A stretch of 64,000 nucleotides of DNA from Coturnix japonica (GCF_001577835.2 NC_029536.1:2232001-2296000), one strand, 5' to 3'. Counted from the first letter of the stretch, positions 18,021 to 31,927 are shown. Made by a program: numbers and translations. The notes: a model not told the origin generated them from the letters alone.

Positions 18021-21000
18021 TATTTGATAAGTGTTAATTAATGTCGGCTTGCATCATCCCGATGAGACACTGGTGATAAGAACTGGGGTTTCGAGATGCC
18101 AAATAGGCCTGAGAGCAATCCCAGAAGGAAGGCGCCCACGGAGCAGACATGACATCATCCCAATTTGCCCTAATTAGCACCAAAATGTGGCTCAAAGGGC
18201 AGAGGCTCCCACGTATTCTGCTTTATAGTGTGTGGATATGGATATTAGGGTCAAAAAACCCCTCAGTTCATGAGGCAGGAGAAAAATCTGCCCTCTGATA
18301 GGCGTTACTGATAGGGCAGCGCTGCAATTGCTGGAGGAGAATTGTAGGAATTTGTAGAATTGCAAAAGAAATGAGTAAAACATCCCAATCCTTCCTTATT
18401 TTAATCCATTGTCACCAATGATTGAGGCAGATTTCCCCTAATGGACAAAGGAATCAAGCTGGCCCAACTGCTGAATTAAGGATGATTTGATAGCTTTGGT
18501 AATGGGGATGAGACTAAAGGTTGCTGTAGTTGCAGTCCTTACAGCACAGTCTATTTCTCATTTCTTTACCCGATGACATTGCTCAGTCAATACCGTTATC
18601 CTTAAGGAGAAGCTTGGGAAATGGAATCGTATGGAGCAGAACACGATCTGCCCCCACACTGATGAGTTTTCCCACATCTACTCCTAGTAAATCAAAGCAA
18701 CGCTTCTTAAATGTACTCAGTCCTATTCAAACATCATCAAATTAGTTGTGATCTTTAATCTCCTTCCCTGCAATGTCACCCCTCAGCTTCTTGCCTCTGA
18801 ATGATGCCGTCCCACATATCAGGGTTTCTCTTTACTAAGAAGTGCTCATCTCACAGTGATGGTTTTGAAGGTCTGCTTCTGATCAAAGCAGGAACAGGAA
18901 GGCTTAAGCGTTTTCTCTTTCACGTCAGCTTTAAAGCGTGGAAGTGTACCGCTAGATTTGCATTAATATTAAGGACAGGCTTAAAAGCTTTCTGCCTTTC
19001 AGAAGAATATACATGTTCTGTGTAAAAAATTTAACAGGATTCAAACAATGCATACCAGATGGTAAACAATACCCCATTCTACAAATACATTTGCTCATCT
19101 GTACTTTTCATGGCATATTACCTGGGTGAGACACAGCAAAGCACTCAAGCAGAAGGTTATAGCTCCGGAGCGGATCTGACCTACATAACAGAAGTAGAAA
19201 CATCAGTTGTCTTGTTGGGAGAATCACAGCCAGCAATTGACACAATTTTATGGTCTGCTAATCCAGTGGCAATATATCTGTTAAGTGGGGGAAACAGCTT
19301 GATGTATCATTGCCACATATGGAAGCCCTTTGGGAGAGCTGTGTTACCGATGGCATTGGATGGATTGGGCAGGTTTTATAGTTAGCACCCTGGGCATAGC
19401 CAGCTGTTCATTAATCGAGGAATACAAAAAGGAGTCCATTCTCATTGTCTGAGCTGTGGGAAGAAAGACCTTTGGAGAAACACCAAGGCAAGAGATATAT
19501 CAAATGTTGGCCATTTGAACTAAAATACATGGGGGTATATGCTGCCATGCGTGTTGCTCCTATCCTATCCTATAGCAGAAGTCTTTGAGGGGGTAAGTGG
19601 AAAGGGGGGTTATTCCATGGCAGTGTTTCACGGATAGCTTGAAATGCATGTTCTACCACCGAAATAACACGCTCTACTATTTCTTTTAAGGTGGGATTTT
19701 AATGCCACCAGAATAAACGTGAGCATCACCTCACTTACCAGCTTTGTTTTAATTGTAAGCTCCCTTTCCAGTTTTTCTCTCCACAAGGTTGTGCTCTGGG
19801 ATGGAAACTGAAACTGCTTTATATCATAAACCCTGAAGGTCCTTGCAGGAGATGTTCCAGTTTTCAGAACAACAGAACAAATGGAGTTGGTGGCTCTTCG
19901 GTTTAGAGCAGGGGATGAGAAAAATGCTCCTCAAGCAGCCTGATGAGGAACCAAAGACATTACAGAGGATGGGATGGTTCTTCTGGCCAAGGTTGCTACC
20001 AATTGTGATGGAAGAACTCCTCTCCAAATTCACCCCATATTACTATGCTGTCTCTAAAGTAGCTTAGATGTGCAATTTAAAAGCAAATTGGGATGATTTG
20101 CAATGTTTCTATTCCAGCTAAACCTTTCCACGCTCTGCAAATTACATTTGTGATATTGTGGATGCATTTCTTCTCTCCTTAGGTGTTCCTCTTTTGTTAT
20201 GTAACAAAGCCTTGCTATGCAAGAAGTGGGAAGTGGAAAAACATAAATATTCATCATTCTTAATGAACCATTTATTTCCGCACGCTTAGTTGAAGGTAAA
20301 TTTACCAAATATGCATAGCTAAATGAATTAGTCCTAATAAGGTTAAAATCTTGTTCGGTTTCTGAGGCTTAGTCAACATTTCCCATACATTTCTCAGCAA
20401 AGAGAAAGGGAGGGAGGGCAAAGAGGTGAGGAGGGAGAAACCACATTGACTCCCGAGGCTGTTGGTGTGAGAACAAAGATACGGAATCAACTGTATAAAT
20501 AAACATGAGAGCGTACGAAAGTGGTAACGGTTCTACTAATATATAGCTTTAATTACTATCACATGGAAAAGAAATTCTCAGCGATGGATTGACTTCTGCT
20601 CGAGCTTTATTAAAAAGTGAATTGCATTCCGCAATGCAGAGCATCGTATTCCTGAGCAATCCTCCCTTTTTAGCAATACAGAGTCATAAAAACATATCTA
20701 CAAAGGGCAGAAAAATCAGCCCTACCAGTATGTGAAGCGTGTGGTCACACACATGCAGAAAATCATCTTTCCTTTAGCACCATTGAATGAGGTGGTGGGC
20801 AGCCCGGGCACATCTGAGCCCTTATCACAGAGGCACAACCTAAGAAGTACTGGGGGAAATCCGCTCTTCTCACCTGGAGAGCTTCTTTATCTGGGAGATG
20901 TGAGCGGCTGCTTTTCCTCGCTGCCGTGTGCATGGCCACGGCTCAGTGCAATCCTCCTTTATCGGGGCCTTTTTTCAGGTTCTCTGTTCACAGAAGGATT

Positions 21001-22204
21001 GCTGAGCCACGGAATTATCAGCTCCCAGCTCAGTACTTACAGAGCGTGCAGGGAGAGCACCGGGCAAGCGTGGCTCTGGCATTCATCACCAGCACTCGAG
21101 AGAAAAGCCAAGCAAAGAATAAAGCAAGAAACAACAAACCCCCCTCCTGCTTCCTCAGCCCTGCATCCAAGAGATGGATTGTTTCTGAAAGAAGGGGAAA
21201 AAGAAAAATAAATTACAGCAAAGGAAGCAACAAGGAAACAAGCTTTGCGCAACAGGATTTCCTGCCTGGACCTTCGGGTCACAGCCACTGGATGGAGTGG
21301 TCTGAAGGCTCCCTGCTTGCTGACTGTGGGGTTTCTACCACTTATAGGGCTGTCCCTGGGGGCTCAGGTTGGTAATTTGTAAATATCTTTCTCATACTCA
21401 GGAAATTCACGGCGTGCTTCAAAAGACACGCATGGAGCTGCAGGAGGAGGAAGGAGCCTGGTGCGGTTTTATATTGCTTTTATGAAAGTAAATAGCTGCC
21501 ATAGTTTGGGAGACTGGCAGCACATGACCCGCAGCCTCACGTCTCTATCTCTGGATCTCTCCATTAACGCTGAGGGCAATTTTCTCTTGGCTGTTCTCAC
21601 AGCTGAAAGCTTAGGCACAACTCGCTTAGTAAAAGCTATTACCGCTTTTGTACAAAGCCTTGCTTTTGTGTTCCCCACAAATTCCAACTTCAAGCTGTCA
21701 TCTCGAATAACAGGAGAAATCCATTGGCGACTTTAAAACTTATAGTTTGATTTTAAATGAGTTCAGTTTATGGCAAGAGAGGCTCATAGAAAACGACCTG
21801 CACGCCAGGTCCAGCCTCACAATACACGTACCAACCTGCCAGGTAACACATATGCGGGCACCTAAATTGCAATTCCAACTGTCTTCCACCCAGCTTCCGT
21901 AATATCATTGGCATATCTCCATCTCGACAAGAAAAAAGCATGAAGAAAGAAGCAAAAAAACCCCTTTGCTAGCATTGGGCTTGCCTATTTATACTGCAGT
22001 CCTCCCAGATCAACACCTACACAGCGGGCAGGGCTCCAGCAGCACGCTAATCAGAGCTCTGATCTGGAGTGGTTTTAACAATATGCTTGCCTTATATTTA
22101 GCAAAAGATAGAAGAATTTCTTCCCTTTTCCCTCCTTCACTTTTATTTAACAGCTAATTCATGTCATTCTATGCCTCTGGTTTTCTAGGTCCAATGTCTT
22201 ATCC

Positions 22205-22351
22205 AACATGGAGGCATCCCAAGGCCAGGTTGGATGGGATTCTGGGCAGCTTGATTTACTGGCTGGCAAACCTGCCTATAGCAGTGAGGTTGGAAGTGGG
22301 TGATCTTTAAGGACACCTCCAAACTAAGCCATCCTATGGGGCTGTGATCCT
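22205..22351 (+). mobile_element. CR1 LINE 3' tail fragment
   Basis: It carries the characteristic CR1 3' region: AAGGCCAGGTTGGATGGGAT, then a block like GGTTGGAAGTGGGTGATCTTTAAGG, then AAGCCATCCTATGG. It is diverged and lacks an intact terminal octamer repeat, so it is older than the copies near 59.6 and 63.7 kb. Confidence 0.75.
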
Positions 22352-23254
22352 TTCAGCATCCAGAAGCAACGTGCTATTGTTAATGGGTTTCCCAGCCTTA
22401 ATTACCCTACGATTCTATCCTCAACTGCAGCAGTATTTTAGTTGGACTTAGTTCACAGTAAAGACAAGTGAACAAGGGAATGAAATTAAAAGGTGTCCTC
22501 TTCATAAAGGTTATACGATGAAAAGTCAAGCACCAAACCATCAAAAGAATAGACAAGAAAATGGCACATCAGCATAAAGCAACAACAATTTAAGGAATTC
22601 ATCTACCTGCTTATGAAAACACGTTTAAGCCCTTCAGACAATAAGCAGATTGCCTACCACGGTGTAATTGTCAGCATTCTGCATTCGGTGTATGAGTGAC
22701 CCGGAATGCAAGCTCTAATCACAGCTGTGCCCAAGGTTCTTCTGTGCCCAAGGCCATCAGGTTCCCAGGTGGACCTCAGCACCTCCTGGACCTCAAAACC
22801 TCATGGAGCATCACACTGTGCTTGATGTGCTCCTGGCAGCCTGCTCCATCAGTGCCTGGGGTGAGGGTGGAGTGATGCACTGTGTTTACCCAGGGCTTCA
22901 TAATACACAGGAAGTCAGCAGAGGAACCAGCAATTTTCCCCAACATCCACTCATGGCTGTAAAATCTCTACTCCGTAGGCCTGGAGGGGGGTGTTTGTGA
23001 GCTCCTGCTTGCTGGAGGCACCTCTGGAGCAGTGGGATGCTGCCTTGATGTTGGCTCACTGGGACCTCCTGCAAAGGGGTGTATTTAGCTCTCAAGATGA
23101 AGTGAGCTGGGTTTATGTTTCCTGGGGGTGGGTGTTTTGGGGAGAGCAAACACACGGTCGAAATCTCCAGACCCACAAGCTGATAGAAAAAGGGATTTCC
23201 TAAATGAAAGATATGTGGAGCCATGATGTTTGATCTCTCTATTTATACCCTGGA

Positions 23255-23338
23255 TTTCTCTTCCTTTCTTTTTCCTTTGCTTTCTTTCAAATTTTCTTTT
23301 CCTTTCTTTTCCTTTCTTTTTCTTTTCCTTTTTTTTCA
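23255..23338. repeat. Pyrimidine-rich (CTTTC/TTTTC)n tract
   Basis: An interrupted run of CTTTTC/CCTTT units on the plus strand makes a polypurine-polypyrimidine tract of about 80 bp. Confidence 0.8.
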
Positions 23339-26300
23339 AATGCTGCAGGGACAAACAAAGACTTTCTGCATGTCTTATATCTCACCCCTCTGAGCACTAC
23401 TAAGGTAAAACTACTGTGCTTTCTCTGTTACTAATAATAAGACTAAGTAGGATGTTCCATAGCTTCAAGGAAAACCATGGAGACGACCTGCCTCTTCTGT
23501 CACAGCCTTGTCCTTCCTTTCTTAAGCAGCTCAGCCAGGCAGCAGGATCTCATCTTTACGACCTGGCAGTCTGTTTCCAGAACTGTAGTTCTCCAATGCT
23601 GTGATAGCACAGCATTGAAACGCGAAGGAGGAGGTGAGGAATATGGATGTCTGTCATCTGCACTATGTAGAGAACACTTAAAATAAATGTAAACGATGCA
23701 GAAAGTAAGAACTATATCACAAACATTTGCCCCTGTATGTTTTGTTGTAGCTTTCTTTGATGGCAGAAGAGAGCAAAGAAGCAAGGCTGGAGGCAGAAGC
23801 TCAATCAGCGTCTCTGCGCCGAGAGTTTCCATGCATGAAAGGTCCATGGAAGAGTTCAGATATATTCACTAGTATCTTTCAGAGAGACAGAGAGGTCTCT
23901 CTGGACAGAAGGAATCTCTGGGGCACGCAGCTCCATTGGCATCTTCAGCAACACGCATCCATACGACATCCCTGTGAACTGAGCACTGCCCATGAATTCA
24001 GAATCAGGTCTTTGGGGGCTGCTACCTCGATTTAGAACTCAATCTTTCATCCCGCTAACTGGCTGGAGGTTTTCTATGTAATACACAGCAATTATATTCC
24101 TTTACTTCCTTACTTTAAAAGATTCCTTTCTTCTGTTGGAGTGTAGTTCGCAAGGAACGATAGGCACAGCGTGATATGTTGAATTCTTCATAGAGCCAAA
24201 GGTCTCCTCCTGGAAGCCGCAGAGCATCCTCGGCTTCTTCTGAAGTCAGTGTAAGTAGTGCTGTGTAGCACAGGATTAGGCTTGAAGGAAGCGAGTGTAA
24301 AAAGGTAATTTGCATTTTCTATGTAAACTTGAGGCAGTATCTGTATTGACAGATGGAAAGCGGTTTGCACTGAGAATACAAACACTGTAATGCACTCTGT
24401 GCTTTCGCATGCATAAAGGATTCCTCAATTCCAGTCTGTGGAGTGGGCCAAATCCTACAATGCTTGTCAGAGTTCCTACTCACACTGTGCTGGGACAAAG
24501 CTCCTGTCCAATAAAAGCATGGGGACACTGCACACTGAAGGCAGCCCCTTGGAATTTTGGATCCTCGTTTATAGAGTAGCGAAACCAACTCGTGCCCACT
24601 GCACATCTGGGGAGATACAGCCCAGGTTTGGTCTTTCCAGACCTACTATTATGAGACAGCAGCTCTTGTGTTCCACAAGTCCCCAGAGGGAACATCGACA
24701 GACTCCAGGCCCAAGGAGAGAGCTGCAAAGTGCTCAGATGTCCTACTTTGCTAAAATAGAATAATGAATATGTATGTGAGAAATGGTGGCAGTGTATTAA
24801 AGGACATCGCTCGTGATGGCCCCTTACCTTCAGATCAGGAACTCAAATGATGTCTCTCATTGGAGAGTGAAACATAGAGTCTCAAATCCACACGTCGGAA
24901 AGGATTTGGGGGCAGTCAGGCCTAGAGATGAAAGTATAAATTAAACTTTTACGAAGTCATAAAAAACACCCTGATGTTCTTTCTATATCTCCATAGGCAG
25001 GTAACGGCAATAACTTATCTGATGCACCAGAAGGGCGTTTTACCCTTGTGCCAGCTTTGCCTTATCTCGCTGGGACTCGGCACACATCTCCACATCTACT
25101 AATGCATTTACAAATTCATCGAGGGCACGTTTTGCATTCTTGCCCCACCACATTCTTTGGGATCAAAGTACAAATCGCTTTATTTGGCCTGGGCAAAACA
25201 CAGAGCTGTTTTGCTTACAGTACTTCTCATCAGCTGCACACCTGGGACGTGGTCCTACACTCCTCCTATCCTCCCTTAAGCAGTTGAATGATTAACTGCA
25301 TACGATAATAAGACAAATAAATATCCAACTGGAAATATCATTGAGAGAACTGAATCCTTCTGAGTTACACATTGGCTGTTGCCAACGTGCAAAAAAGCAT
25401 TCAGCCACCATGTGGAGCTATTAATTCTCCATCAATACTTGAGAAACTAAAGGAGTGCAAAGGAAATACAGACCCCATCTATCAATCACGGATACAAAAT
25501 GATCACTCCTTGTAAAGGACAGCTGTGATACCACGTCCTAAGTGCATCCATTGCACCCATCATTCCTACATTGGGTGGGTAAGTGGAAGATAAGGGACTA
25601 TTTCTTTCTAGGGCTTTACAAACATTTCACTTCTGCTGTTGCAGGATTATGATAAGGCTCAGGGAGGTGTAATTAAGCTTCTGGGATGGGAAAGGGGACG
25701 GTAGGTGGAGTCCTATGCCTGTACAGTGTAGAAGAAATAGAGTGTCATTGAGGCCAAAGAGTGCTGGTGCCCAACCCCGGTGGGGAGTGACAGATTGCCA
25801 CATCTGTTGTTCTATGGAGAAGTTCTATTGACTTTTCAGGTCACACACAGGGACTGTGGGATTATACCTGTCACTGAAACTCAATTCAGACATGGTGGGA
25901 TGTCCCTGCTCAGGTGCATCAGCCATCTAACAAAGGCATCTCTTCTGCAAGTCTGCGGTGTGGAAGGGAAGGATCCAGGCAGGAGAGGGCAGGAGGTTTG
26001 TTACCTAAACAAAAGTCATCAGGGAATCAAGATATCCCCACGAACACTCTGACATCACACCCCATTTCCCAAATTCAGCACGTCCCTGTGCAAGGTGGGA
26101 AGTGAGTAACCGCAGCAACATGACCTGTGTGGGACAACACCATAATGACTCACAGTGCAGCAGTGAGAGCACATTGGGGATGTTCCTCACCTTATTCCCC
26201 TCTCTTGTCCTGCAGTGGTCCCTCTCTGCTGCATAGGGACTGTGGCTGCCTCTAGGCTTGCAACAGCAGCCACGCTCATGGGTTGATCCCTTTCACCTTC

Positions 26301-28632
26301 TCAGCCAGACTCTCCATACAAACCCCTGTAGAAGCACACAGACATTTGGGACAGCCACAGATTTCACGGTACGGTGGAACACTGGTGATCCTTAAACCAC
26401 AGTTTACCCATTGATCCCAGTCACTTACCCCTTTAGAATTAAGGGGCTGGAACAGAGGACCTGACGTTATATGCAGGGAATGGTTGCTATTCTTGCTATT
26501 TGAGAGTGGCCATGAGTGCCTGAATCACACAGCTCCAAGCTGCTGAGCACTAATGGTCACATGAGGTGTGGGGCTATCAGGAAAATTACCACGTTGCCTG
26601 TGTGCCTTGTAATGATTATCTAATCGTGGCGCTTTCCTGGTGACTACAGGAAGTGAAGGACGGTGCTAAGGTAGGTGCCAGGTGGATCCAGTGTTTGAGT
26701 GTTTGAGTGAGATAAACTATGGGGCAGCTGGTTCCAGAGCTGGGCAACTCAAAAAGGGCACTGCTTATAGGACTCTGATGATGTTTTCTATTTCAGCTCC
26801 TTTTTAAAGGCTTCTCCCTGTGCTCTGCCATGCTAAGGAGCGTGGTTTCCCCCAAGGGATGCTGCCCAGTGCATTGCTCAACACCTTCTGCACCAGAAAG
26901 CTTCCCCTGCAGATAACATCCCTGATAACCATAGTTACTGGAAGGCTTAGTTACATCCCTAAAACACCTTGAGACAGCCTGATAGAAGCGGTTACAGGAG
27001 GACAAAATATTATTACATCAGAACTATCCCACGGTGAGGTCCCGTCTCACTTATCTAATGACTCACCCAGCCGGGATGGACGACGTGCTTTGGAATTCCA
27101 ATAGCCACAGGTACAACCTGCTGTTGATGAGACTCCATCGAATGCCTGGCCAGGCAGCTGGATGCACATGGAGCACAGGGAAACAGTGCTTCTTCATGCT
27201 GTTTACCACTCTGCAGCAGTAACTGTAGGAACAATGTAGGATCACAGAGAGAACCTCATAGAGATGGGTTTATAGGCAGGAAGAATGCTGCACACCTTGT
27301 GTCCTGCAAGGCTGTGCCCAATGGTTTCTCAGCCATCATTATTGAGTGGCTTTGATTTATCTTAACCATCGATAACAACAAGCCAAGGAAACTCAGCACA
27401 TCACTGGGGATGAGAAGGGCTGATAAATGGAGGAGAGCCAATAACTGCAAGCTGCAGTGTTTAAATCACTACTACTGGGGGGCTGCATGGGTAGGCCTCC
27501 AGTTGTGGCCACTGTGATCCTATGTGACAGGGCACACCGTGTGTCCCAACCCAGGGAGGGGCTGCAGGGTTGGACTGTGGCACGTCACGCACACAGAGGG
27601 TGATGAGAAAGCAAAGGCAGAGAAAATGAGGCTGACACAGGCAGAAGGATAAAGGGCTTAAAGCGGGCTTGGGGCTGCCTTTAGAGCATGAAAGAGCACT
27701 GATCATCCTCCTGATGATCAAAGAGGGAATTGCTGTAGCTGCTCTGAGTGCATAAGGAGAGATCTCGGCTATACCCAGTGCTGAATGCAAAGCACCTACG
27801 TGCATACAGCAGTGCTGAACACCACTAACCTCGAGCCCAGTTTACCAAAGTGCCTATTGAAGGTGACTCAGTGGGCAAGCCCTCCATGAGCCTGACACGC
27901 AGCCCTCCCCTGCATCCTGCCAGGCAGCCACACACCATGCTGACAGCATGGCAGCCATACAAACATAGGGGCACCACGAGGGGCTGTGATCCTCCTGCTG
28001 TGCAGACCCCTCTGAGGGGCAGATCTTGGGGAGCTCCATCTTCACCCGCTCTCCATTTCTCAACCATTTTATAAGGGTCTCCCTAAATACCTCCCTGAAA
28101 AATATATATATAATCTACAGTTTCACTTTATTTTCCCCATTTTTTAAGGAATTGAGCCAAGAAAATAATTATTTGCTACAAATGAGAACTAAACCAAACC
28201 GTGAAGGTTTTCACATCCCTCCTTTCCCCATCTGTTTCCTTATCTGCATGTGAATTTGAAGTTGTTGGCTTGTTTCTCCAGTGCCCTTTGTACCACAAAG
28301 GCTTTGCACTCAGAACAGCATTTCTCTGTGTCAATTATTGCCAAAAGCCGCTAAGATTGAAATCCCTCCTCTTGCATCCCATGCAATATTATTTCCAAGA
28401 AGCCTATAGGAGATGGAAGCAGACAGAGTTAATGCACCAAAACCGAGATGACATTACAAAGAACTATTTTAAAAGGTCCAATCTGGGTGAAGAACTATAG
28501 GAACTCACTGGGAAGTGGAAGGTGTTCCCCCATACGGAGGAGATGACCAAACCAACACCTCCCACTCGCCCTCCTCGTGCCGTCACCTCTTATCAGGGCT
28601 TCCCAGGAGCTGGATGCAGTGGGAGAGTACTG

Positions 28633-28740
28633 TGAGCCAATGGGTGACGCATGGCTGTGGGCAGGGCGGGCGGAGCAGGGAACTCACCTGCAGCCAGGAA
28701 GGTATAAGAGGCTGCGGCGTGCGGCCGCGCGGCCACTTGT
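28633..28740 (+). promoter_or_regulatory. RNF223 core promoter (CCAAT, GC box, TATA)
   Basis: CCAAT lies at 28637-28641, a GC box (GCAGGGCGGG) at 28661-28670, and a TATA-like TATAAG at 28703-28708. Next comes a CG-rich start region with a NotI-type GCGGCCGC. The likely start site is near 28733. This focused architecture differs from the CpG-island, TATA-less promoter of C1orf159 and suggests tissue-restricted expression (inference). Confidence 0.7.
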
Positions 28741-28882
28741 GCAGAGCAGTTCAAACCCAAAGGGAGCCCATGCAACAGGAGAAGGTTGGGAGATACAGAG
28801 CCTAGCTGGAGAGAAGACTCTTTGGGATAACAATCAAGAGCCCAGAACATGCTTTTCTCCTTCTACACTGCTCTTTGAACAG
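28733..28882 (+). other. RNF223 5'UTR exon 1 with an 11-codon uORF
   Basis: The exon runs from the inferred start site to the donor AACAG|GTATTT at 28882/28883. It holds one upstream ATG at 28770 whose frame (MQQEKVGRYRA) stops at 28803-28805. The intron 28883-31079 ends in the acceptor CTTCTCTTGCAG, and exon 2 begins at 31080, 38 bp before the start codon. The intron shows no other coding sequence. Confidence 0.6.
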
Positions 28883-31117
28883 GTATTTATAGCATTTAAC
28901 CTGCTGCTCATCGCCTTGATGTCTGCTCCAAGGCACGGCTACGATGGAAGTGGTGTTACAGGGTTGGTGCTGAGCTGCAGGGGCTCTTAGGTCTGGTTTT
29001 ATGGGGGTGGGAAGAAGCTTTCTAGAAGTCATTGGGAAGCAAAAAGTAACTTTACTTGGTGCACTAGAGGGAAGCAAAAAGTACTTAACTTACTAGATTT
29101 GATGCTGGGTGGACACGTGCCAGTGGGACGGCTGGGCTCTGTTGTGGGATGGTTTAGTTGTGGTGCTCCAAAGTCCTGGTTGGCAGTGGTGGAAACAGCT
29201 GCATGGGCTGAGGAGGAGTGCTGTGACTGCAGGGGACTGAATTGTTTGTGTTAAAGTAACCACATGTAGTGAGAGAAATTTGCTACCAAAACAAAAGTAA
29301 GGTTGGGCAACGCAATGGTAGCATCTGCCAGCCTCAGCTAGTCTGCCATTGTGTGGTCTTCTTCAGATAGTTTATAGAACAGACATTCATGGGGTGGGGA
29401 TCTGCTAAAGAGAGGATCTGGTAAAAGCAAAAAGAGGATTAAAAAGAAAATGAACAGCAAAAAGAAAACAACGGAGTGAGGGCTTTCCTGTGCCTTTGTG
29501 CCAGCCGGGCTTGGATTTCTAACTCTGTAACTCATCAGCATCTGCCAGATAGTGCTAAAATATGCAGGCTGAGCTGCAGCCAGGGAAAGAGACAGACAAC
29601 AAATATTACAACTTGCTGAAAAGCACAGATAAAAAAGCACGGACTAAAGATTAACTTGAGGAGAGGCTCTGTTGAGTGCGAGAGAAGCAATAAAGGAAGT
29701 ATTTAAGCCAACACTTTGCATCGACAGCAAAGTTTCCTCCCATAGGCACGGTCTGGGAGCTTAACATTGGTTTTGGTTGTGGCAGTGCTAGCCACAATGG
29801 GAGATTATGTTCATGCATAATGGAGATATTCCTGTGCAACCTTAGGAATAGGCAGTTCCCATCCCTTACATCAGCCTTCTTGCTAAGACACGGAGTCTGC
29901 TGCAGCCCGAGTTGCTGAGCCACTGCAGGATGGACTGCAGGCCTATAATTACAGCACATTTCTGACTTGTCACTGGTAAATCTCCCAGCACAAAGAATCA
30001 AGCCCAGCCAGTTCAGTGATACGCCCTCCAAAAATGTTCCCCGGGCACACAGCAGCGTGGCCAGCGCTGAGAACTTCCTCCAGCCAAACACTTGCTTTCG
30101 GGGATAAGCACTCTGTATCTAGAAAGACACACACCTGGTATCAGAGTGTGCTCAGAGCTGTGTTTCCAGCCCCAGATAACCGGAATTCAAGGTAATACCC
30201 AGATTGCTGGAAGGCTGAAGGAACTCGGTTGTAAATCAATTAACTGGAGCTGCCGTATCAGCCGCTTAGCTCAGGGCTCTGCTTGCACTCAGAAAGAAAG
30301 CAGATGGCAGCACACAGCAAGGCTTGGGCTGAGCTGGCTCTCCTCCAGTGCTGAGAATAGGGAAGAGCTGTGCTTTCCTGGGGAAAGCGGAGCAATAAGG
30401 AAACACTGGCGAATTCCCCCTTGCTCTGGCACAAAAGCCATTTCCTCCAACAACTGGGTTCTTGCTGTGTCACGGTGACAAGATAAACTTAGCGAGATAG
30501 GAGCATTTCTTCCCTCCCTCGGTCCAGCTGCTGCATGGAAGCGTTCAGATCCCACTGTGCACCCACAGCCCCATTGGTGCAGCCTGGCAGCCCCAGAAGA
30601 GTTTCACCCCACTTCTGCTCCACCACTGAACAGTGTTATCTGTCTCTTAGGCCTCACCATAGTATCTGAGTACCTCCCAGCCCAATAGACTGCTATAGGG
30701 AGGTCCCTGCTTGACCCCATGGAATCCTCTGCTCTGCTCCCTGCTCAGGTATTGGGCAGCACCACCCAGGGTAGGTCCTTTATGTTTGCTGAAGGCTGAA
30801 GCCATCTTTAGTGCCAGGGTGACTGTGGTGGAAAGGCTTTGGCTGGATGGCGGATCTCTGGATGGTGGATCTCTGGTGGCTGCTTGCTTTGCAGGTTGGT
30901 TATCTTCATCTCCATCATGCAGCTTCTAATAAGCAGCTCTAGCAGTGGTCTTCCAGCCTCTGGAGGCATCGCAAGCCGTGAGCTTGCTCTTCAGTCCTCT
31001 CGTGGGGTTAAAGATAGGTCTGGTGATGGATGTCTTTGCACTGTTTAAAGCTAAAGCTGTGCTTGTCCTTCTCTTGCAGAGTCTCCCAGGGCTCTATTCA
31101 TCTCCTCGGGCTCCATC

Positions 31118-31927
31118 ATGTCGTGCTTCACCCACCTATGGCACTCCAGCACACCGGACTCTCCCACCAGCCCGGTCCCTGCATCTCCACATGAAATCCC
31201 TATTCCCATCAGCCCTATCGTTATCACATCACCAGTGGACAGCAAGAGGAAAGCGAGGTCCCCAACCGACAAACCAGGCTCTCCAAACCCAACATCCCCA
31301 AAGCCAGCCTCTCCCGTCGAATGCTCCATCTGCTTCAACACATACGACAACACCTTTAAGACCCCCAAACTCCTCCAATGCTCACATGTTTTCTGCCTGG
31401 AATGCGTGGCCCGCCTGAGCAAAGGGCTGCCCCCCAACCACCCCGAGGACCAGCTCCCCTGCCCCTTCTGCAGGCAGCTGACCAGCATCCCACTGGAAGG
31501 TGCCCCAGCCTTGGAGACCAGCAAGGAGCTGCTGGCCACTCTGCCCCCCGAGCTCCAACAGGAGAAGGTGCTCTGGATGGAAGGCACCAAGCTGTGCTGT
31601 CGGGAGGCCTCGGATGACCCTGAGAACCCAGACTCGTGCATCTCCATTGACGTTGCCATGAGCAAACCTGAAAGCCCAGAGGTCCCCCCGACGGGGCTGG
31701 TGGGGAGGCTGTCCCGCTGTGATATGTGCGACGATTGGAAGCGCATCGTCCTGCTCTCTGCTCTCATCATCATCCTCTTCTGCATCATCCTATGGCCGGT
31801 GCAGTGTGCATTGAAGACGGGGAACCTCCGCTGCTTTACGAGGACTGTTGCAATGAGCAGGCCAGAATATCTCCCCTCAAAACACACCACAGCAGCCACA
31901 CCTGTGACACAGCTCCCTTACCTGTAG
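31118..31927 (+). CDS. RNF223: RNF223, RING-HC membrane protein (predicted E3 ubiquitin ligase)
   Basis: A 269-aa protein encoded by one coding exon. Residues 11-66 are a Ser/Pro-rich, low-complexity N-terminus. Next is a C3HC4 RING with ligands C69, C72, C88, H90, C93, C96, C115 and C118 (ECSICF, LLQCSHVFCLECV, PCPFC). A linker (about 120-200) and a juxtamembrane CDMCDDW follow, then one transmembrane helix at about 209-227 (RIVLLSALIIILFCIILWP) and a short tail. This layout is that of the RNF183/RNF223 group, whose members are membrane-anchored E3 ligases; the substrate is unknown. Human RNF223 is, as I recall, about 250 aa. The start is the first ATG after the acceptor (ATCATGTCG). Its position beside AGRN supports the assignment. 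Confidence 0.93.
   Translation: MSCFTHLWHSSTPDSPTSPVPASPHEIPIPISPIVITSPVDSKRKARSPTDKPGSPNPTSPKPASPVECSICFNTYDNTFKTPKLLQCSHVFCLECVARLSKGLPPNHPEDQLPCPFCRQLTSIPLEGAPALETSKELLATLPPELQQEKVLWMEGTKLCCREASDDPENPDSCISIDVAMSKPESPEVPPTGLVGRLSRCDMCDDWKRIVLLSALIIILFCIILWPVQCALKTGNLRCFTRTVAMSRPEYLPSKHTTAATPVTQLPYL

Larger units (their letters stand above)
18021..28600. other. Gene-poor interval between C1orf159 and RNF223
   Basis: About 10.6 kb of ordinary AT-richer sequence. Open frames are short and none resembles a known protein. It holds a CR1 tail at 22205-22351, a pyrimidine tract at 23255-23338 and scattered A/T-rich stretches. I looked for miR-200/429-type hairpin seeds (TAATACTG, TAACACTG), expected somewhere near C1orf159 from the human map, and found none. 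Confidence 0.6.

Noticed and set aside
19059-19385. 108-aa plus-strand frame in the C1orf159-RNF223 gap
   Set aside because: No recognisable motif or splice context. Length is within chance for this AT-richer region.
18021-28600. miR-200b/200a/429 precursors
   Set aside because: Expected somewhere near C1orf159 from the human map, but no TAATACTG-CTGGTAA or TAACACTGTCTGG-type sequence was seen on either strand. The reading was by eye.
31051-31899. 282-aa open frame antisense to RNF223
   Set aside because: It is the shadow of the RNF223 coding exon in a stop-poor frame. The sense strand has the RING ligands and transmembrane helix.
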